DNA of 64,000 nucleotides from Bacillota bacterium (GTDB lineage Bacteria > Bacillota > Clostridia > Christensenellales > Pumilibacteraceae), in assembly GCA_009780325.1 (NCBI GenBank), contig WRAF01000001.1, positions 189,048 through 253,047 on the forward strand, read 5' to 3'. Positions within the stretch are counted from its first letter, which is position 1, and each line of letters begins with the position of its first letter. This document shows positions 34,190 to 42,751 of the stretch, piece by piece. Under the pieces are notes generated by a model. That model did no database searches. It was not told the origin of the DNA and saw nothing but the letters and a program-made list of their open reading frames with translations. Both the position numbers and the translations under genes were made by a program.

Positions 34190-35812
34190 ATGCTTAGTTA
34201 TGATGAAGAAGTATCTAAAGAAGAAAGTTTAGAAAATAATGAAGTTATTATAGAAAAAACAGAGAATAATCAAGAGTCAGAATTATTAGACGATGATCAA
34301 AAAAAATTATTAGAGCAGCAAAAATTAGAAGAATCAAGACTTAATAAACCTATTCGTTATAAAACACTTATTAAGTTTACTATTCCGACTATTTTAGCAG
34401 CTTTAATTATGGGCGGCTTTCAACTCATTACACAAGTTTTTGCTTCTCGCGGAATAGGCATAACCGCCATGGCTGCATTGAGTTATGTAATGCCGTATTT
34501 TACTTTTTCAATGGCACTTGGTGCAATGCTTACTATGGGCGGAAGTGCGCTTGCTGCTAAATTAAAAGGTGAAGGCAATAAGGTTAAAGCACGGAGAGTT
34601 TTTACTCTTATGACTTTAGTTACTTTGGCTACTAGTCTCTTCATAGCTGTAGTGTCTTATTTTTTAAGATACCAACTTTTATGGATGCTGGGTGCTAGAG
34701 TGGACAATATAACTGTATTTCAAGAAACTTTTGATATGGCAATGGACTTTATGATACCTACTATTTGGACTATGCCTGCTATTATGCTTGGTATGCTTTT
34801 TACGCAATTTATGATTGCCGACGGAAGACCTACGCTTAGCATGATTGCTTCATCAGTGGGAGCGATTGCAACAGTCGGATTAAACGCAATTTTTATTTTT
34901 GTTTTAGACATGGGTGTTTTTGGATTAGGTTTATCGACAGGGATAGGATATGCCATTCCTGCTGTTATTGGTGCAATTTATTTTACTTTTAATAGAAAAG
35001 GAACATTATATTTTACAAAACCGAGCTGGGATATTAAGGCAATAGGAAGGTCTAGTTTGAACGGAGTTGGCGAAATGATTGCAATGATGTCAATGACAGT
35101 GACAACTATTGTTAAGAATAATGTACTGACTGGTATAATCGGTGAGGAGGCTGTTGCTGCGGCAGCGATAATTTTAGGCTTGCAAGGATTGTTTGGTGCA
35201 CTTTATTTTGGATTTGTGCAAGGAATTGCTCCGCTTATAAGTTATAATTATGGCAAACAAAATCATTATAGAATAAAAAAGCTTTTTAAAAAGAGTTTGA
35301 TTATAATGTCTGCATTGTCAATATTGACGATTGCTTTCACTATGGGTTTTTCTGATTTAGTAGTTAGGATTTTTGTTGAACGATATATTTATGTTGGGTA
35401 TGTGTATATTCCCACTGGAGTATATTCGCCATATTATCCATATGATGAAGTATTATATAGAATGTATTTAGGTTATCAAAGCACGGCAGAATTTCATGCT
35501 ATGACGGTGCGGGGAATGATGATAGTAGGTACAGCATTCATTTTCATGGGTTTTAATTTATTTGCGTCAGGTATGTTTGCAGCATTTAATGATGGTATAA
35601 CAGGCGGAATTTTGACTATAGCAAGGACTTTTGTTTTCACACTTGTTTTGACAATTACTTTACCTATGGCAATGGGGATTGACGGGGCATGGCTTGCTAT
35701 CCCGTTTGCTGAATTATTGTCAGTAATATTGAGTATTATCGTAGTTGTTAAAATGGGCAAAAAATATAAATATCTAGATAAAGTGCAATACAAGCCTTTG
35801 GTAGAAAATTAA
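34190..35812 (+). CDS. MATE family multidrug/cation exporter
   Basis: Twelve or so hydrophobic helices follow a polar, acidic N-terminal extension of about 58 residues (EEVSKEESLENN). The first MATE repeat starts at YKTLIKFTIPTILAAL and the internal pseudo-repeat at IKAIGRSSLNGVGEMIAMM. The family exports drugs or organic cations by H+ or Na+ antiport. The acidic extension and an extracellular Tyr-rich loop (YIYVGYVYIPTG) are unusual. AAGGAGAG precedes the ATG. Confidence 0.88.
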   Translation: MLSYDEEVSKEESLENNEVIIEKTENNQESELLDDDQKKLLEQQKLEESRLNKPIRYKTLIKFTIPTILAALIMGGFQLITQVFASRGIGITAMAALSYVMPYFTFSMALGAMLTMGGSALAAKLKGEGNKVKARRVFTLMTLVTLATSLFIAVVSYFLRYQLLWMLGARVDNITVFQETFDMAMDFMIPTIWTMPAIMLGMLFTQFMIADGRPTLSMIASSVGAIATVGLNAIFIFVLDMGVFGLGLSTGIGYAIPAVIGAIYFTFNRKGTLYFTKPSWDIKAIGRSSLNGVGEMIAMMSMTVTTIVKNNVLTGIIGEEAVAAAAIILGLQGLFGALYFGFVQGIAPLISYNYGKQNHYRIKKLFKKSLIIMSALSILTIAFTMGFSDLVVRIFVERYIYVGYVYIPTGVYSPYYPYDEVLYRMYLGYQSTAEFHAMTVRGMMIVGTAFIFMGFNLFASGMFAAFNDGITGGILTIARTFVFTLVLTITLPMAMGIDGAWLAIPFAELLSVILSIIVVVKMGKKYKYLDKVQYKPLVEN

Positions 35813-35874
35813 AATAAGAAAAGCATAAAAATTTGTTTTACTCCACATATTAAATTAAAAGGAGTAATATAAAA

Positions 35875-37062
35875 ATGACTAAAAATAGGATATTGATATT
35901 AGCATTTGCTGTTTTGTTGCTGACGATGGCGATGGCTGTTACGACCAGTATTATGCCTAAAAAGGTTGCTTATGGGCAAGAGCAAGCGGCTAATTCACAA
36001 GTTAAATACAATGCTAAAGCTGCGATTTTAAAAGATTTTAATACAGGTGAAATCTTATTTTCGCAAAGTGAAAATGAAAAACTGCCTATTGCAAGCATGG
36101 TCAAAATAATGACTTTAAACATAATTTTTGAAGATATTCAAAATGGAAAACTAAAGCTTGATGAGCAAATTCAAGTATCACAAAATGCTGCAAGTATGGG
36201 CGGTTCTCAAGCGTTTTTAGATGCAGGATCAAGCTATAGCGCTGATGAATTAATTAAAAGTATTATAGTAGCATCCGCAAATGATTCTTGTGTTGCTTTA
36301 GCTGAGCACTTGTCAGGCAGTGTAGAAGACTTTGTAGGAAGAATGAATGAAAAAGCGGCTAGTTTAGGCATGCAAAACACAAATTTTGTCAACTGTACAG
36401 GCTTGCCTGCCCAAAATTCTTATTCAACAGCTTTAGATGTTGGAATTATGTTTAAACACTTAATCGGATTTGAAAAGTTTTTTGATTATGCTGGGGTATG
36501 GATGTATGATATACAGCATCCAGGCGGAAGGACTACTACGCTTACTAATACAAATAAATTAGTGCGCTTTTATAATGGCTGCGATGGCGGAAAAACAGGG
36601 TTTACTAAAGAAGCATTGTCATGCTTGGCAACTACTGCAAAGCGTGGTGAAACTAGATTTGTTGCTGTTATTGTTGGTGCACCAGAAGCTAAGATAAGAA
36701 ATGCTGAAACTAGCAATTTGTTAAACTGGGGTTTTAGCAATTTTGAGACAAGAAAAATTATTGATAAAAATCAAGTCATAGAAGAGATTTTAAAAGTTGA
36801 TAGCGGCAAAGAAGAAAGTGTGGGAGTATTAATTAAAGAAGATAGCTTTAAATTGATTAAAAGAGGTGAAAAACTTGAGATTGAAACAAGAGTAGTATTG
36901 GTTGAAAGTGTTAAAGCTCCGATTAAAGCAGGCGATATAGTGGGTAGTATTGAAGCAATAAGGGGTGATGAAGTTATAGCTAAAGTGGATTTAGTTGCTA
37001 GTAATGATATTGAAAAGGCAGGTTATTTTGATATAATTAATAAGATGATTAATAAATGGTGA
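35875..37062 (+). CDS. Serine-type D-Ala-D-Ala carboxypeptidase (DacA/DacF type)
   Basis: This penicillin-binding protein trims the terminal D-Ala of peptidoglycan stem peptides outside the cell. After a signal peptide (ILILAFAVLLLTMAMAV, mature near residue 30) come SxxK as IASMVKIMT near residue 73, SAN in VASANDSC near residue 140 and DGGKTGFT near residue 243, followed by a C-terminal beta domain. The usual amphipathic membrane anchor is short. TAAAAGGAG precedes ATG 35875. A terminator follows. Confidence 0.92.
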   Translation: MTKNRILILAFAVLLLTMAMAVTTSIMPKKVAYGQEQAANSQVKYNAKAAILKDFNTGEILFSQSENEKLPIASMVKIMTLNIIFEDIQNGKLKLDEQIQVSQNAASMGGSQAFLDAGSSYSADELIKSIIVASANDSCVALAEHLSGSVEDFVGRMNEKAASLGMQNTNFVNCTGLPAQNSYSTALDVGIMFKHLIGFEKFFDYAGVWMYDIQHPGGRTTTLTNTNKLVRFYNGCDGGKTGFTKEALSCLATTAKRGETRFVAVIVGAPEAKIRNAETSNLLNWGFSNFETRKIIDKNQVIEEILKVDSGKEESVGVLIKEDSFKLIKRGEKLEIETRVVLVESVKAPIKAGDIVGSIEAIRGDEVIAKVDLVASNDIEKAGYFDIINKMINKW

Positions 37063-37073
37063 TTTTCGACAAA
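37063..37073. promoter_or_regulatory. Candidate Spo0A box
   Basis: TTTTCGACAAA matches the reverse of the Spo0A-box consensus TTTGTCGAAAA exactly. It lies just after the carboxypeptidase stop and about 100 bases before the next gene. Related TTTCGACAT sequences occur near 19663 and 25239, and an ATCGACAAA near 25194. No Spo0A gene is in the window, so this is only a sequence match. Confidence 0.3.
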
Positions 37074-37096
37074 ATATAAAACGCTAAAAGTTTTTG

Positions 37097-37129
37097 ACAC
37101 TACCTTTTTTAAAAAGGTAGTGTTTTTGT
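37097..37129 (+). terminator. Intrinsic terminator after the carboxypeptidase gene
   Basis: ACACTACCTTTT and AAAAGGTAGTGT form a 12-bp perfect stem, followed by TTTTGTTT. It separates the carboxypeptidase gene from the protease gene downstream. Confidence 0.88.
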
Positions 37130-37158
37130 TTGCTAAAATTATTAAATTTAGCTATAAT
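37130..37158 (+). promoter_or_regulatory. Promoter of the M50 protease gene
   Basis: TTGCTA (37130-37135) and a consensus TATAAT (37153-37158) are 17 bases apart. Eight bases separate the -10 from ATG 37167, with no ribosome site, so transcription should start at or next to the start codon. Confidence 0.75.
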
Positions 37159-37166
37159 AATTGTCT

Positions 37167-37886
37167 ATGCTATTAAGATTTTTCTTTTCTAGCCCAATCT
37201 TGGCTATTATTTTAATAATTGCATTATTAATGGCGCTTGTCTTACATGAGTTTGCACATGCTTTTATTGCGTTAAAATGCGGGGATAGGACCGCAAAAAT
37301 TAATGGAAGGGTTACATTAAATCCTCTAAAGCATCTTGACCCGGTGGGTACAGTGATGATGCTGACAGTGGGGTTTGGTTTTGCTAAACCAGTGCCTGTT
37401 AATCCTAAAAATTTTAGAAATTTTAAAAAAGGAATGTTTGCTGTATCCATTGCAGGTGTCGCAACAAATATTGCTCTTGCAATTCTATCGTCTTTTTTTG
37501 CAGTATTATTTTATTTTATGGGCGCACCATTTTTAATTTGGGCATTTTTTTATTTGTTTATGCAATTTAATTTTATGCTTGCTTTTTTCAATCTAATCCC
37601 AATTTTTCCGCTTGACGGATTTAGATTATTAGAAACATTTTTAAAAGAGCGCAATAAATTTGTGCAATTTATGCGAAAATACGGGCAGCTATTTTTTATA
37701 TTTTTAATAATCATGAGCCTTTTATCAAATTTTGCACTTATGAATGATTTGCCGTCATGGTTTAGATTTTTAAGCCCTTTAGATTTATATATGGATTTTA
37801 CTGCAAGACTTTTAGGCAGCAGTTTAATTAGATTATGGGATGCTAGCTTTGGTGTGCGATTGCCTTATTGGTTAATTTATGTTTAA
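37167..37886 (+). CDS. Site-2-type membrane metalloprotease (M50 family)
   Basis: The zinc motif HEFAHAFIALKCG is in the first helix region near residue 32, and the third ligand lies in NLIPIFPLDGFRLL near residue 144. About five to six hydrophobic helices surround them. This fits the small M50 proteases without a PDZ domain (YwhC/Rip3-like), which cut transmembrane segments. Its substrate is unknown. ATG 37167 is preferred over TTG 37161 because it fits the predicted transcription start. It directly precedes scpA. Confidence 0.87.
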   Translation: MLLRFFFSSPILAIILIIALLMALVLHEFAHAFIALKCGDRTAKINGRVTLNPLKHLDPVGTVMMLTVGFGFAKPVPVNPKNFRNFKKGMFAVSIAGVATNIALAILSSFFAVLFYFMGAPFLIWAFFYLFMQFNFMLAFFNLIPIFPLDGFRLLETFLKERNKFVQFMRKYGQLFFIFLIIMSLLSNFALMNDLPSWFRFLSPLDLYMDFTARLLGSSLIRLWDASFGVRLPYWLIYV

Positions 37887-37895
37887 ACAAAAGAT

Positions 37896-38699
37896 ATGGA
37901 TAAAATTTTAATTGACAATCAATTTGAAGAAGATTTTTTTGATGCTGAAGAAGGATTTAACAGCACTATTTTTAAGTTGAAAGATTTTGACGGACCACTT
38001 GATATATTGATTCATCTAATTAAAGGCAAAAAACTGTCTATTCAGGATGTCAAAATTTCGGATATTACTGAGCAATATCTAGAATATATGAAAGAAATTG
38101 ATGAACTTGATTTAGATAAGGCTACAGATTTTATTCAAATGGCTGCATGGCTTTTAGAGATAAAAACCAAAACACTGCTTCCAAAACCTGTTGTTGTTGA
38201 AGAAATTGAAGACGACCCCGAAAAAGCTTTAAAACAGCGCCTAGAAGAATATACTTTATTTAAACAAGCATCTCAAAAAATGAAAGAAATAGAGACCGTT
38301 GATATTCATTATCGTGAGCCGGATGATAGTGTAGGTAAACCAAAATTCATTCTAAAACAGATGGATTTAAATGGATTGATGAGTGCACTGCAAAAAGTTT
38401 TTTTGAGATTAGGTGAGCGGGCAGAAGAAATAAAAGAGCGTCATATAGTCAAAGATAGATTTACTGTTGAAGAGAAAATTGGTCATATAAAAGATGTTTT
38501 TTTATTTAATGATACATATAGTTTTTTCAATTTATTTGATGCAAATTATTCTAAAAGTGAAGTTATTTCTACATTCCAAGCTCTTTTAGAATTATTAAAA
38601 ATGCAGCACATTAAAGCTATTCAAGATGAAATTTTTGGCGATATAATCTTAAAAAAAGCTGCTAGTGAAGAGGAGGAAGAAAACATCAATGAATATTGA
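37896..38699 (+). CDS. scpA: Segregation and condensation protein A
   Basis: ScpA is the kleisin that bridges SMC heads. The N-terminal motif FDGPLDILIHLIKGKKLSIQD near residue 37 and ATDFIQMAAWLLEIKTK near residue 83 are diagnostic. The length of 267 residues is normal. The last 11 bases overlap scpB, so the two condensin subunits are coupled. Nine bases separate it from the protease gene, so both probably share the promoter at 37130. Confidence 0.95.
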   Translation: MDKILIDNQFEEDFFDAEEGFNSTIFKLKDFDGPLDILIHLIKGKKLSIQDVKISDITEQYLEYMKEIDELDLDKATDFIQMAAWLLEIKTKTLLPKPVVVEEIEDDPEKALKQRLEEYTLFKQASQKMKEIETVDIHYREPDDSVGKPKFILKQMDLNGLMSALQKVFLRLGERAEEIKERHIVKDRFTVEEKIGHIKDVFLFNDTYSFFNLFDANYSKSEVISTFQALLELLKMQHIKAIQDEIFGDIILKKAASEEEEENINEY

Positions 38700-39339
38700 T
38701 AAGTTAGATAAAATTTTAGAATCGCTATTGCTAGTTAGCGGCGATGGATTGAAAATTGCTGATATAAAAGAGCATTTAAATTTACAAAAAACTGAAATTA
38801 ATGCCGCAATTAAAAGATTAAAAGAACGCTTTAGCGGAGATAGCGGCGTGCATTTAATTGTATATAATGACACAATTCAATTTGGATCAAACCCTGAGTA
38901 TGCGCCCATGGTTGAGTCAGTCCTAAATCCCATTAAAGAAAAAAATCTATCTACTGCAGTTTTAGAAACTGTTGCTATCGTTGCTTATCGCCAGCCTATC
39001 ACTCGCCTTGAAATAGAGCACATCAGAGGTGTCAATTGTGACTATGCTGTGCAGGTTTTGCTGCGTCATAATTTAATTGAAGTAGTTGGCAGAAAAGATG
39101 TAATAGGCAAACCTTTATTATTTGGCACAACTGATGAATTTTTAAAAAGATTCAGGATAGAAAGTATAGATCAACTGCCTGATTATGAGCAGCTTTTAGA
39201 AAATATTAAATTATTAAATATATCTGAAGAAGAAAAGAAAACGGCAAGTTTATATAATGAGTTTGAGATTAAAGAGAGTGATGAGGATCAAAAACCAGAT
39301 TTTTTAGAAGGTGAAGAGGCAGGAGAGATAGGGGGATAG
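38689..39339 (+). CDS. scpB: Segregation and condensation protein B
   Basis: ScpB is the winged-helix partner of ScpA. The motif ETVAIVAYRQPITRLEIEHIRGV near residue 88 and the DVIGKPLLFGTTDEFLKRF segment are the family signatures. ATG 38689 is preceded by GAGGAGGAAG at 38672-38680; an upstream in-frame ATG at 38665 would overlap that site. The acidic tail after about residue 180 is variable in the family. Confidence 0.95.
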   Translation: MNIDKLDKILESLLLVSGDGLKIADIKEHLNLQKTEINAAIKRLKERFSGDSGVHLIVYNDTIQFGSNPEYAPMVESVLNPIKEKNLSTAVLETVAIVAYRQPITRLEIEHIRGVNCDYAVQVLLRHNLIEVVGRKDVIGKPLLFGTTDEFLKRFRIESIDQLPDYEQLLENIKLLNISEEEKKTASLYNEFEIKESDEDQKPDFLEGEEAGEIGG

Positions 39340-39350
39340 TGTATTGAGAT

Positions 39351-39455
39351 AAGGCTGAGATTCTTCGCTATGCTCAAGATAACAAAATTTAAATTTTTAA
39401 CGGAATACTTTTAATTTTTTTTGTCATCTTGAGCATAGCGAAGAATCTCAGCCTT
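39351..39455. repeat. Perfect 30-bp inverted repeat, palindromic repeat element
   Basis: The arms 39351-39380 and 39426-39455 (AAGGCTGAGATTCTTCGCTA and on) are exact complements around a 45-base AT-rich loop. The sequence GAGATTCTTCGC...GCTCAAGATGAC resembles the widespread bacterial repeat that reads TCATTCTGAGCGAAGCGAAGAATC in other genomes. A MITE- or REP-like element is inferred. It sits directly after scpB and before an XRE gene remnant. Confidence 0.75.
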
Positions 39456-39464
39456 AAAAAATAA

Positions 39465-39584
39465 AATTCATTTAACTACTGTAGAGATATATTTGATGCA
39501 ACGGATTATCTTTTAGGAATAGAAAAAATTAAATATTCATCCCCTAAGTCGGAAACCATGCATATTGTCCTGAAAGTAGGATAA
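39465..39584 (+). pseudogene. Remnant of an XRE-type regulator gene
   Basis: The frame has no start and reads through DIFDATDYLLGIEKIK, which matches the C-terminal end of XRE repressors and the intact neighbour (RFFGVSTDYLLGLEND). It is closed by TAA at 39582-39584. The 5' part is missing where the palindromic repeat begins. It is probably a decayed duplicate of the regulator gene downstream. Confidence 0.55.
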
Positions 39585-39593
39585 AATATTTCT

Positions 39594-39800
39594 ATGCGTG
39601 TGTTCTCTGAAAGGATAAAAGAATTAAGAGAGGAAAAAGGGCTGTCTATGGTGGCTCTTGGTAAAATAATTGATGTAGGAAGTTCAACAATATGCAGTTG
39701 GGAAAACAATCAACATGATATAAAAGGTGATCAATTAATATTGCTTGCCCGTTTTTTTGGTGTTTCAACAGATTATCTTTTGGGGTTAGAAAACGATTAG
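39594..39800 (+). CDS. Small XRE-family transcriptional regulator
   Basis: The 68 residues are a single cro/C1 helix-turn-helix: ERIKELREEKGLSM, then VALGKIIDVGSSTICSWENN as the HTH, and LARFFGVSTDYLLGLEN. No effector domain is present. It precedes a comEC-like gene by about 50 bases. TAAAAT near 39581 may be its -10, only a few bases before the ATG, and no ribosome site is seen. Confidence 0.85.
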   Translation: MRVFSERIKELREEKGLSMVALGKIIDVGSSTICSWENNQHDIKGDQLILLARFFGVSTDYLLGLEND

Positions 39801-39848
39801 GATATATCTTGATGGACGCTAATTTTACAAATGACTAAAGATTTATAG

Positions 39849-42005
39849 ATGGATATTAATACTACAAAAGAAAACAAACGGATTTTTAATTTTAGATCAT
39901 TCAGCATCTTAGCATTATTTTTAATCGTTACGATTTTTGCTGCTTTGATTACTTACAATATTCTTATGCTAGGAATATTGTTTTTTGTTTTGATTTTAAG
40001 TTTAGCTATATTTTTGATGATTAAATATAAAAAAATTAAATTTAAATTTATCACTTTTATTATAATTATCATAGCATGTTTAATTTCATATATAATATTT
40101 TTAACTGTCAATCATAATTGGACGGATAACAACATTAATGGAAGTGTAAATTTATCAGGAGTAGTAGATTCTGATGTAACAAGAGATGGCACACGGCGCA
40201 TATTTTTATCTAATGTGACAATTGACGGAGAGGCATTTAATGGACGAGTTCAATTATTTGTACATAATGAGGATTTTGTTTTAGAACCTGGGACTATTAT
40301 TAATCAGAATGTAAATATAAGAAGCGTATTCTTAGTTGAAGGCTTTGATATAAACGGCTGGGCATTTAGAAACAATGTTAGATTCACAGCAAATACAAGA
40401 AGCATAAATCCGCACACTTTGCAATTAGGCAGAGCTGGATTTTTTGTTAGGGTAAGACACTTGATTGCTAGGACTCTAATTGGTCATATGGGGCAAACTT
40501 ACGGCGGTATTGCATACGGAATGGTTACGGGTGACGGAGCATTTATTGACGGGGGTACTAGGGATTATTTTGGGGCTGCGGGTTTAGCTCATATCCTAGC
40601 AGTATCTGGACTACATTTAAATTTTGCAACAGCTATGTTTGCTTTTTTCTTGACTAAATTAAAATTAAGACGGCAAATAATATCAGGGGTCAGTACAGGT
40701 TTTATCATTTTTTATGCACTGTTAGCAGGTCTTTCTCCATCAGTTATAAGAGCAAGTATAATGAGTTTAGTTGGGATATATGTTTTTTTATTTGGCAACA
40801 GGGCAGACAGTTTAAGCTCATTGTCTTTTGCTGCTTCATTAATTTTGATATTTGCGCCGTTTTTTCTTTTTGAAATAGGTTTTTTATATACTATGAGTGC
40901 TGTTTTTGGCATAATTATTTTTACAAAGCCCTTATCAAAAGCTTTTAAAAAAGTTAAAATTCATCATAAGATAGCAAATGCATTTGCACTTACTTTATCT
41001 GTACAAATCGGAATCGCACCCATCTCAATTTTTACTTTTCATGACCTGGCAATCTATTCACGTTTTGTCAATTTAATAATGATGCCTTTTATAGCAATTT
41101 TATTTATGGGTATAATTATTTCTTTGATTTTTACATTAATTACAGGTTGGGGAACACTGCTTGTTGTTATGGGGTTAGGTATAGGGGTTGTAGATTTAGT
41201 GGCAATGGGGGTGTCTACACTGCCTTTTGCATTAATAGTTGTTTATACTACTCCTGCCATTTTTGTATTGTATTTTCTATATCTAATCATAAGTAAATAC
41301 TTGATATTGCCAAAAAAACGCCTTATAATAGTGTTTAGCGGGATTTTATGTATAATACTAATATTTGCTCAATCGCCTACGCATGTTGCTCAGTTTTCAA
41401 TTGTTCCGTTAGAGTCTGATTTTAATACAATTAGTTTAGTCAAGAATGAAAATGAAGTTTTTTTGATAGGTGATATAAATTCTGGTGGATTTAATATAAG
41501 AGAGGCGCTTAATCAAATGAATATAAGGCGGCTTGATGCAGTTTTTGTCAATAGGATGAATTATCGTACTGCAAGAAACTTATTGACAATAAATCGTTTT
41601 TTTAATGATTTTAGAGTGTATTTTCCTTTTTATAATTATGATGGTTTTGGATTAGATTTGTTGAGTCATAGAGGAATTTATGCTATTAGTGTGACTGATG
41701 ATAAAGATTTAAGCGGGGGAGTAAGAGGAATCTTTTGTGATGAGAGCGGCAGATTTTTTGGATATGAAATGGACACAAAAAAGGCAAGCGTGTTATTTAT
41801 GCCTTTTGATGCAGCTTATGTGCCTAATATGTATAGATTTGATGTAGTTAGAGCACATCAATTATCATTTAATGAATATGCACAGGTGCAGTTATTAAAT
41901 AGAGGACTAGGTTATGATTTGGTTTTTTCATTTGATAGATTAAATAATTATGCTTTTGATTTTAAAAATTTTAGGGAATATACAGTTAGAAGAAGCATGC
42001 GCTAA
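39849..42005 (+). CDS. ComEC/Rec2-like DNA uptake channel protein with degenerate C-terminus
   Basis: ComEC forms the DNA transport channel in natural competence. After three helices an OB-like extracellular domain follows (VDSDVTRDGTRRIFLSN), then the competence core with GAAGLAHILAVSGLHLNF near residue 245 and many helices. The last 200 residues lie where the metallo-beta-lactamase domain normally sits but contain no HxHxDH motif (VPLESDFNTISLVKNENEVF onward), so nuclease activity is probably lost. Other competence genes are not in the window. The length is 718 residues. Confidence 0.85.
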   Translation: MDINTTKENKRIFNFRSFSILALFLIVTIFAALITYNILMLGILFFVLILSLAIFLMIKYKKIKFKFITFIIIIIACLISYIIFLTVNHNWTDNNINGSVNLSGVVDSDVTRDGTRRIFLSNVTIDGEAFNGRVQLFVHNEDFVLEPGTIINQNVNIRSVFLVEGFDINGWAFRNNVRFTANTRSINPHTLQLGRAGFFVRVRHLIARTLIGHMGQTYGGIAYGMVTGDGAFIDGGTRDYFGAAGLAHILAVSGLHLNFATAMFAFFLTKLKLRRQIISGVSTGFIIFYALLAGLSPSVIRASIMSLVGIYVFLFGNRADSLSSLSFAASLILIFAPFFLFEIGFLYTMSAVFGIIIFTKPLSKAFKKVKIHHKIANAFALTLSVQIGIAPISIFTFHDLAIYSRFVNLIMMPFIAILFMGIIISLIFTLITGWGTLLVVMGLGIGVVDLVAMGVSTLPFALIVVYTTPAIFVLYFLYLIISKYLILPKKRLIIVFSGILCIILIFAQSPTHVAQFSIVPLESDFNTISLVKNENEVFLIGDINSGGFNIREALNQMNIRRLDAVFVNRMNYRTARNLLTINRFFNDFRVYFPFYNYDGFGLDLLSHRGIYAISVTDDKDLSGGVRGIFCDESGRFFGYEMDTKKASVLFMPFDAAYVPNMYRFDVVRAHQLSFNEYAQVQLLNRGLGYDLVFSFDRLNNYAFDFKNFREYTVRRSMR

Positions 42006-42037
42006 TATGCATTGATTAAAAAAACAGCTGCAAAAAC

Positions 42038-42090
42038 AAAAAGGGCATCAATGCAAGATGCCCAATGTGCCCGAAGGACACTTTTGTTCT
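42038..42090. repeat. Two-copy interspersed repeat, copy B; minus-strand terminator
   Basis: The stretch is nearly identical to 19758-19810. Here GGGCATC/GATGCCC pairs perfectly, and on the minus strand it is followed by TTTTTGTTTTT, so it forms a good terminator for the membrane protein gene at 42153-42629. A nearby TTAAGGA/TCCTTAA palindrome (42096-42113) lies between it and that gene. Confidence 0.65.
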
Positions 42091-42152
42091 CTTTTTAAGG
42101 AATACTCCTTAATAAATAGCTCAAAGTTTAAATTTTAGCTATTATTTTATCC

Positions 42153-42629
42153 TCAAGCATGAGTTCTTTTATGTTTGTTTCTATGCTCTTCACTTCTATC
42201 TGTCAATAATGGTACAAAAGATAAAGCAGCAGTGATTATAGATAAGATTAGGTTTCCAATTAAACCACCGCCTCTTCTATAAACATGAGAAAAACCAATC
42301 CAGTTAATTCTTGTTGCTGTCATAAATAAAACAAATGATAATACAGCCATGCTTACACCTAAAATCATTAAAGCTTTTCCAGCTTTCTCTGTACCGAATG
42401 CTCCGCCTGCTCTGCCAAAGCTAAGTACAATAACAGAAACAGTAGCTAAAATCAATAGAATCATTAGCACGATATTAAGTGCATTGCCGCTTTGAAAAAT
42501 ATGAAAGCCTGTTCTTCTAAAGGTTACGCCTCTTACTACAATAAATCTAAAAAACATCGTAGCTAAAGCTGCCAAAGCAACAAGCCCTGTCAGCACATAC
42601 AATCCTGTGTTAGTATTTCTTTTTTCCAT
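42153..42629 (-). CDS. Four-helix membrane protein of unknown function
   Basis: The 158 residues contain four hydrophobic helices (near 10-30, 50-68, 83-103, 125-142) separated by short loops, and a basic C-terminus (RSEEHRNKHKRTH). There is no signal peptide. GGAGG stands before ATG on the minus strand and the copy B repeat provides a terminator. It is probably a single-gene unit. No family is recognised. Confidence 0.7.
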   Translation of the reverse strand: MEKRNTNTGLYVLTGLVALAALATMFFRFIVVRGVTFRRTGFHIFQSGNALNIVLMILLILATVSVIVLSFGRAGGAFGTEKAGKALMILGVSMAVLSFVLFMTATRINWIGFSHVYRRGGGLIGNLILSIITAALSFVPLLTDRSEEHRNKHKRTHA

Positions 42630-42714
42630 AAAAATTCCTCCAAGAATTTTAAAAGTTTTATTGATAATAGTATGTCCTAAAATATTAATAATATTTATTA
42701 AGCGTATAAATAAT

Positions 42715-42743
42715 TTGACTAAGATTTTTTTTTGTAGTATTCT
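42715..42743 (+). promoter_or_regulatory. Promoter of the first glycosyltransferase gene
   Basis: TTGACT (42715-42720) and TATTCT (42738-42743) are separated by 17 bases. Only eight bases lie between the -10 and ATG 42752, and no ribosome site is visible, so the transcript is probably leaderless. Confidence 0.7.
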
Positions 42744-42751
42744 AATATAAA

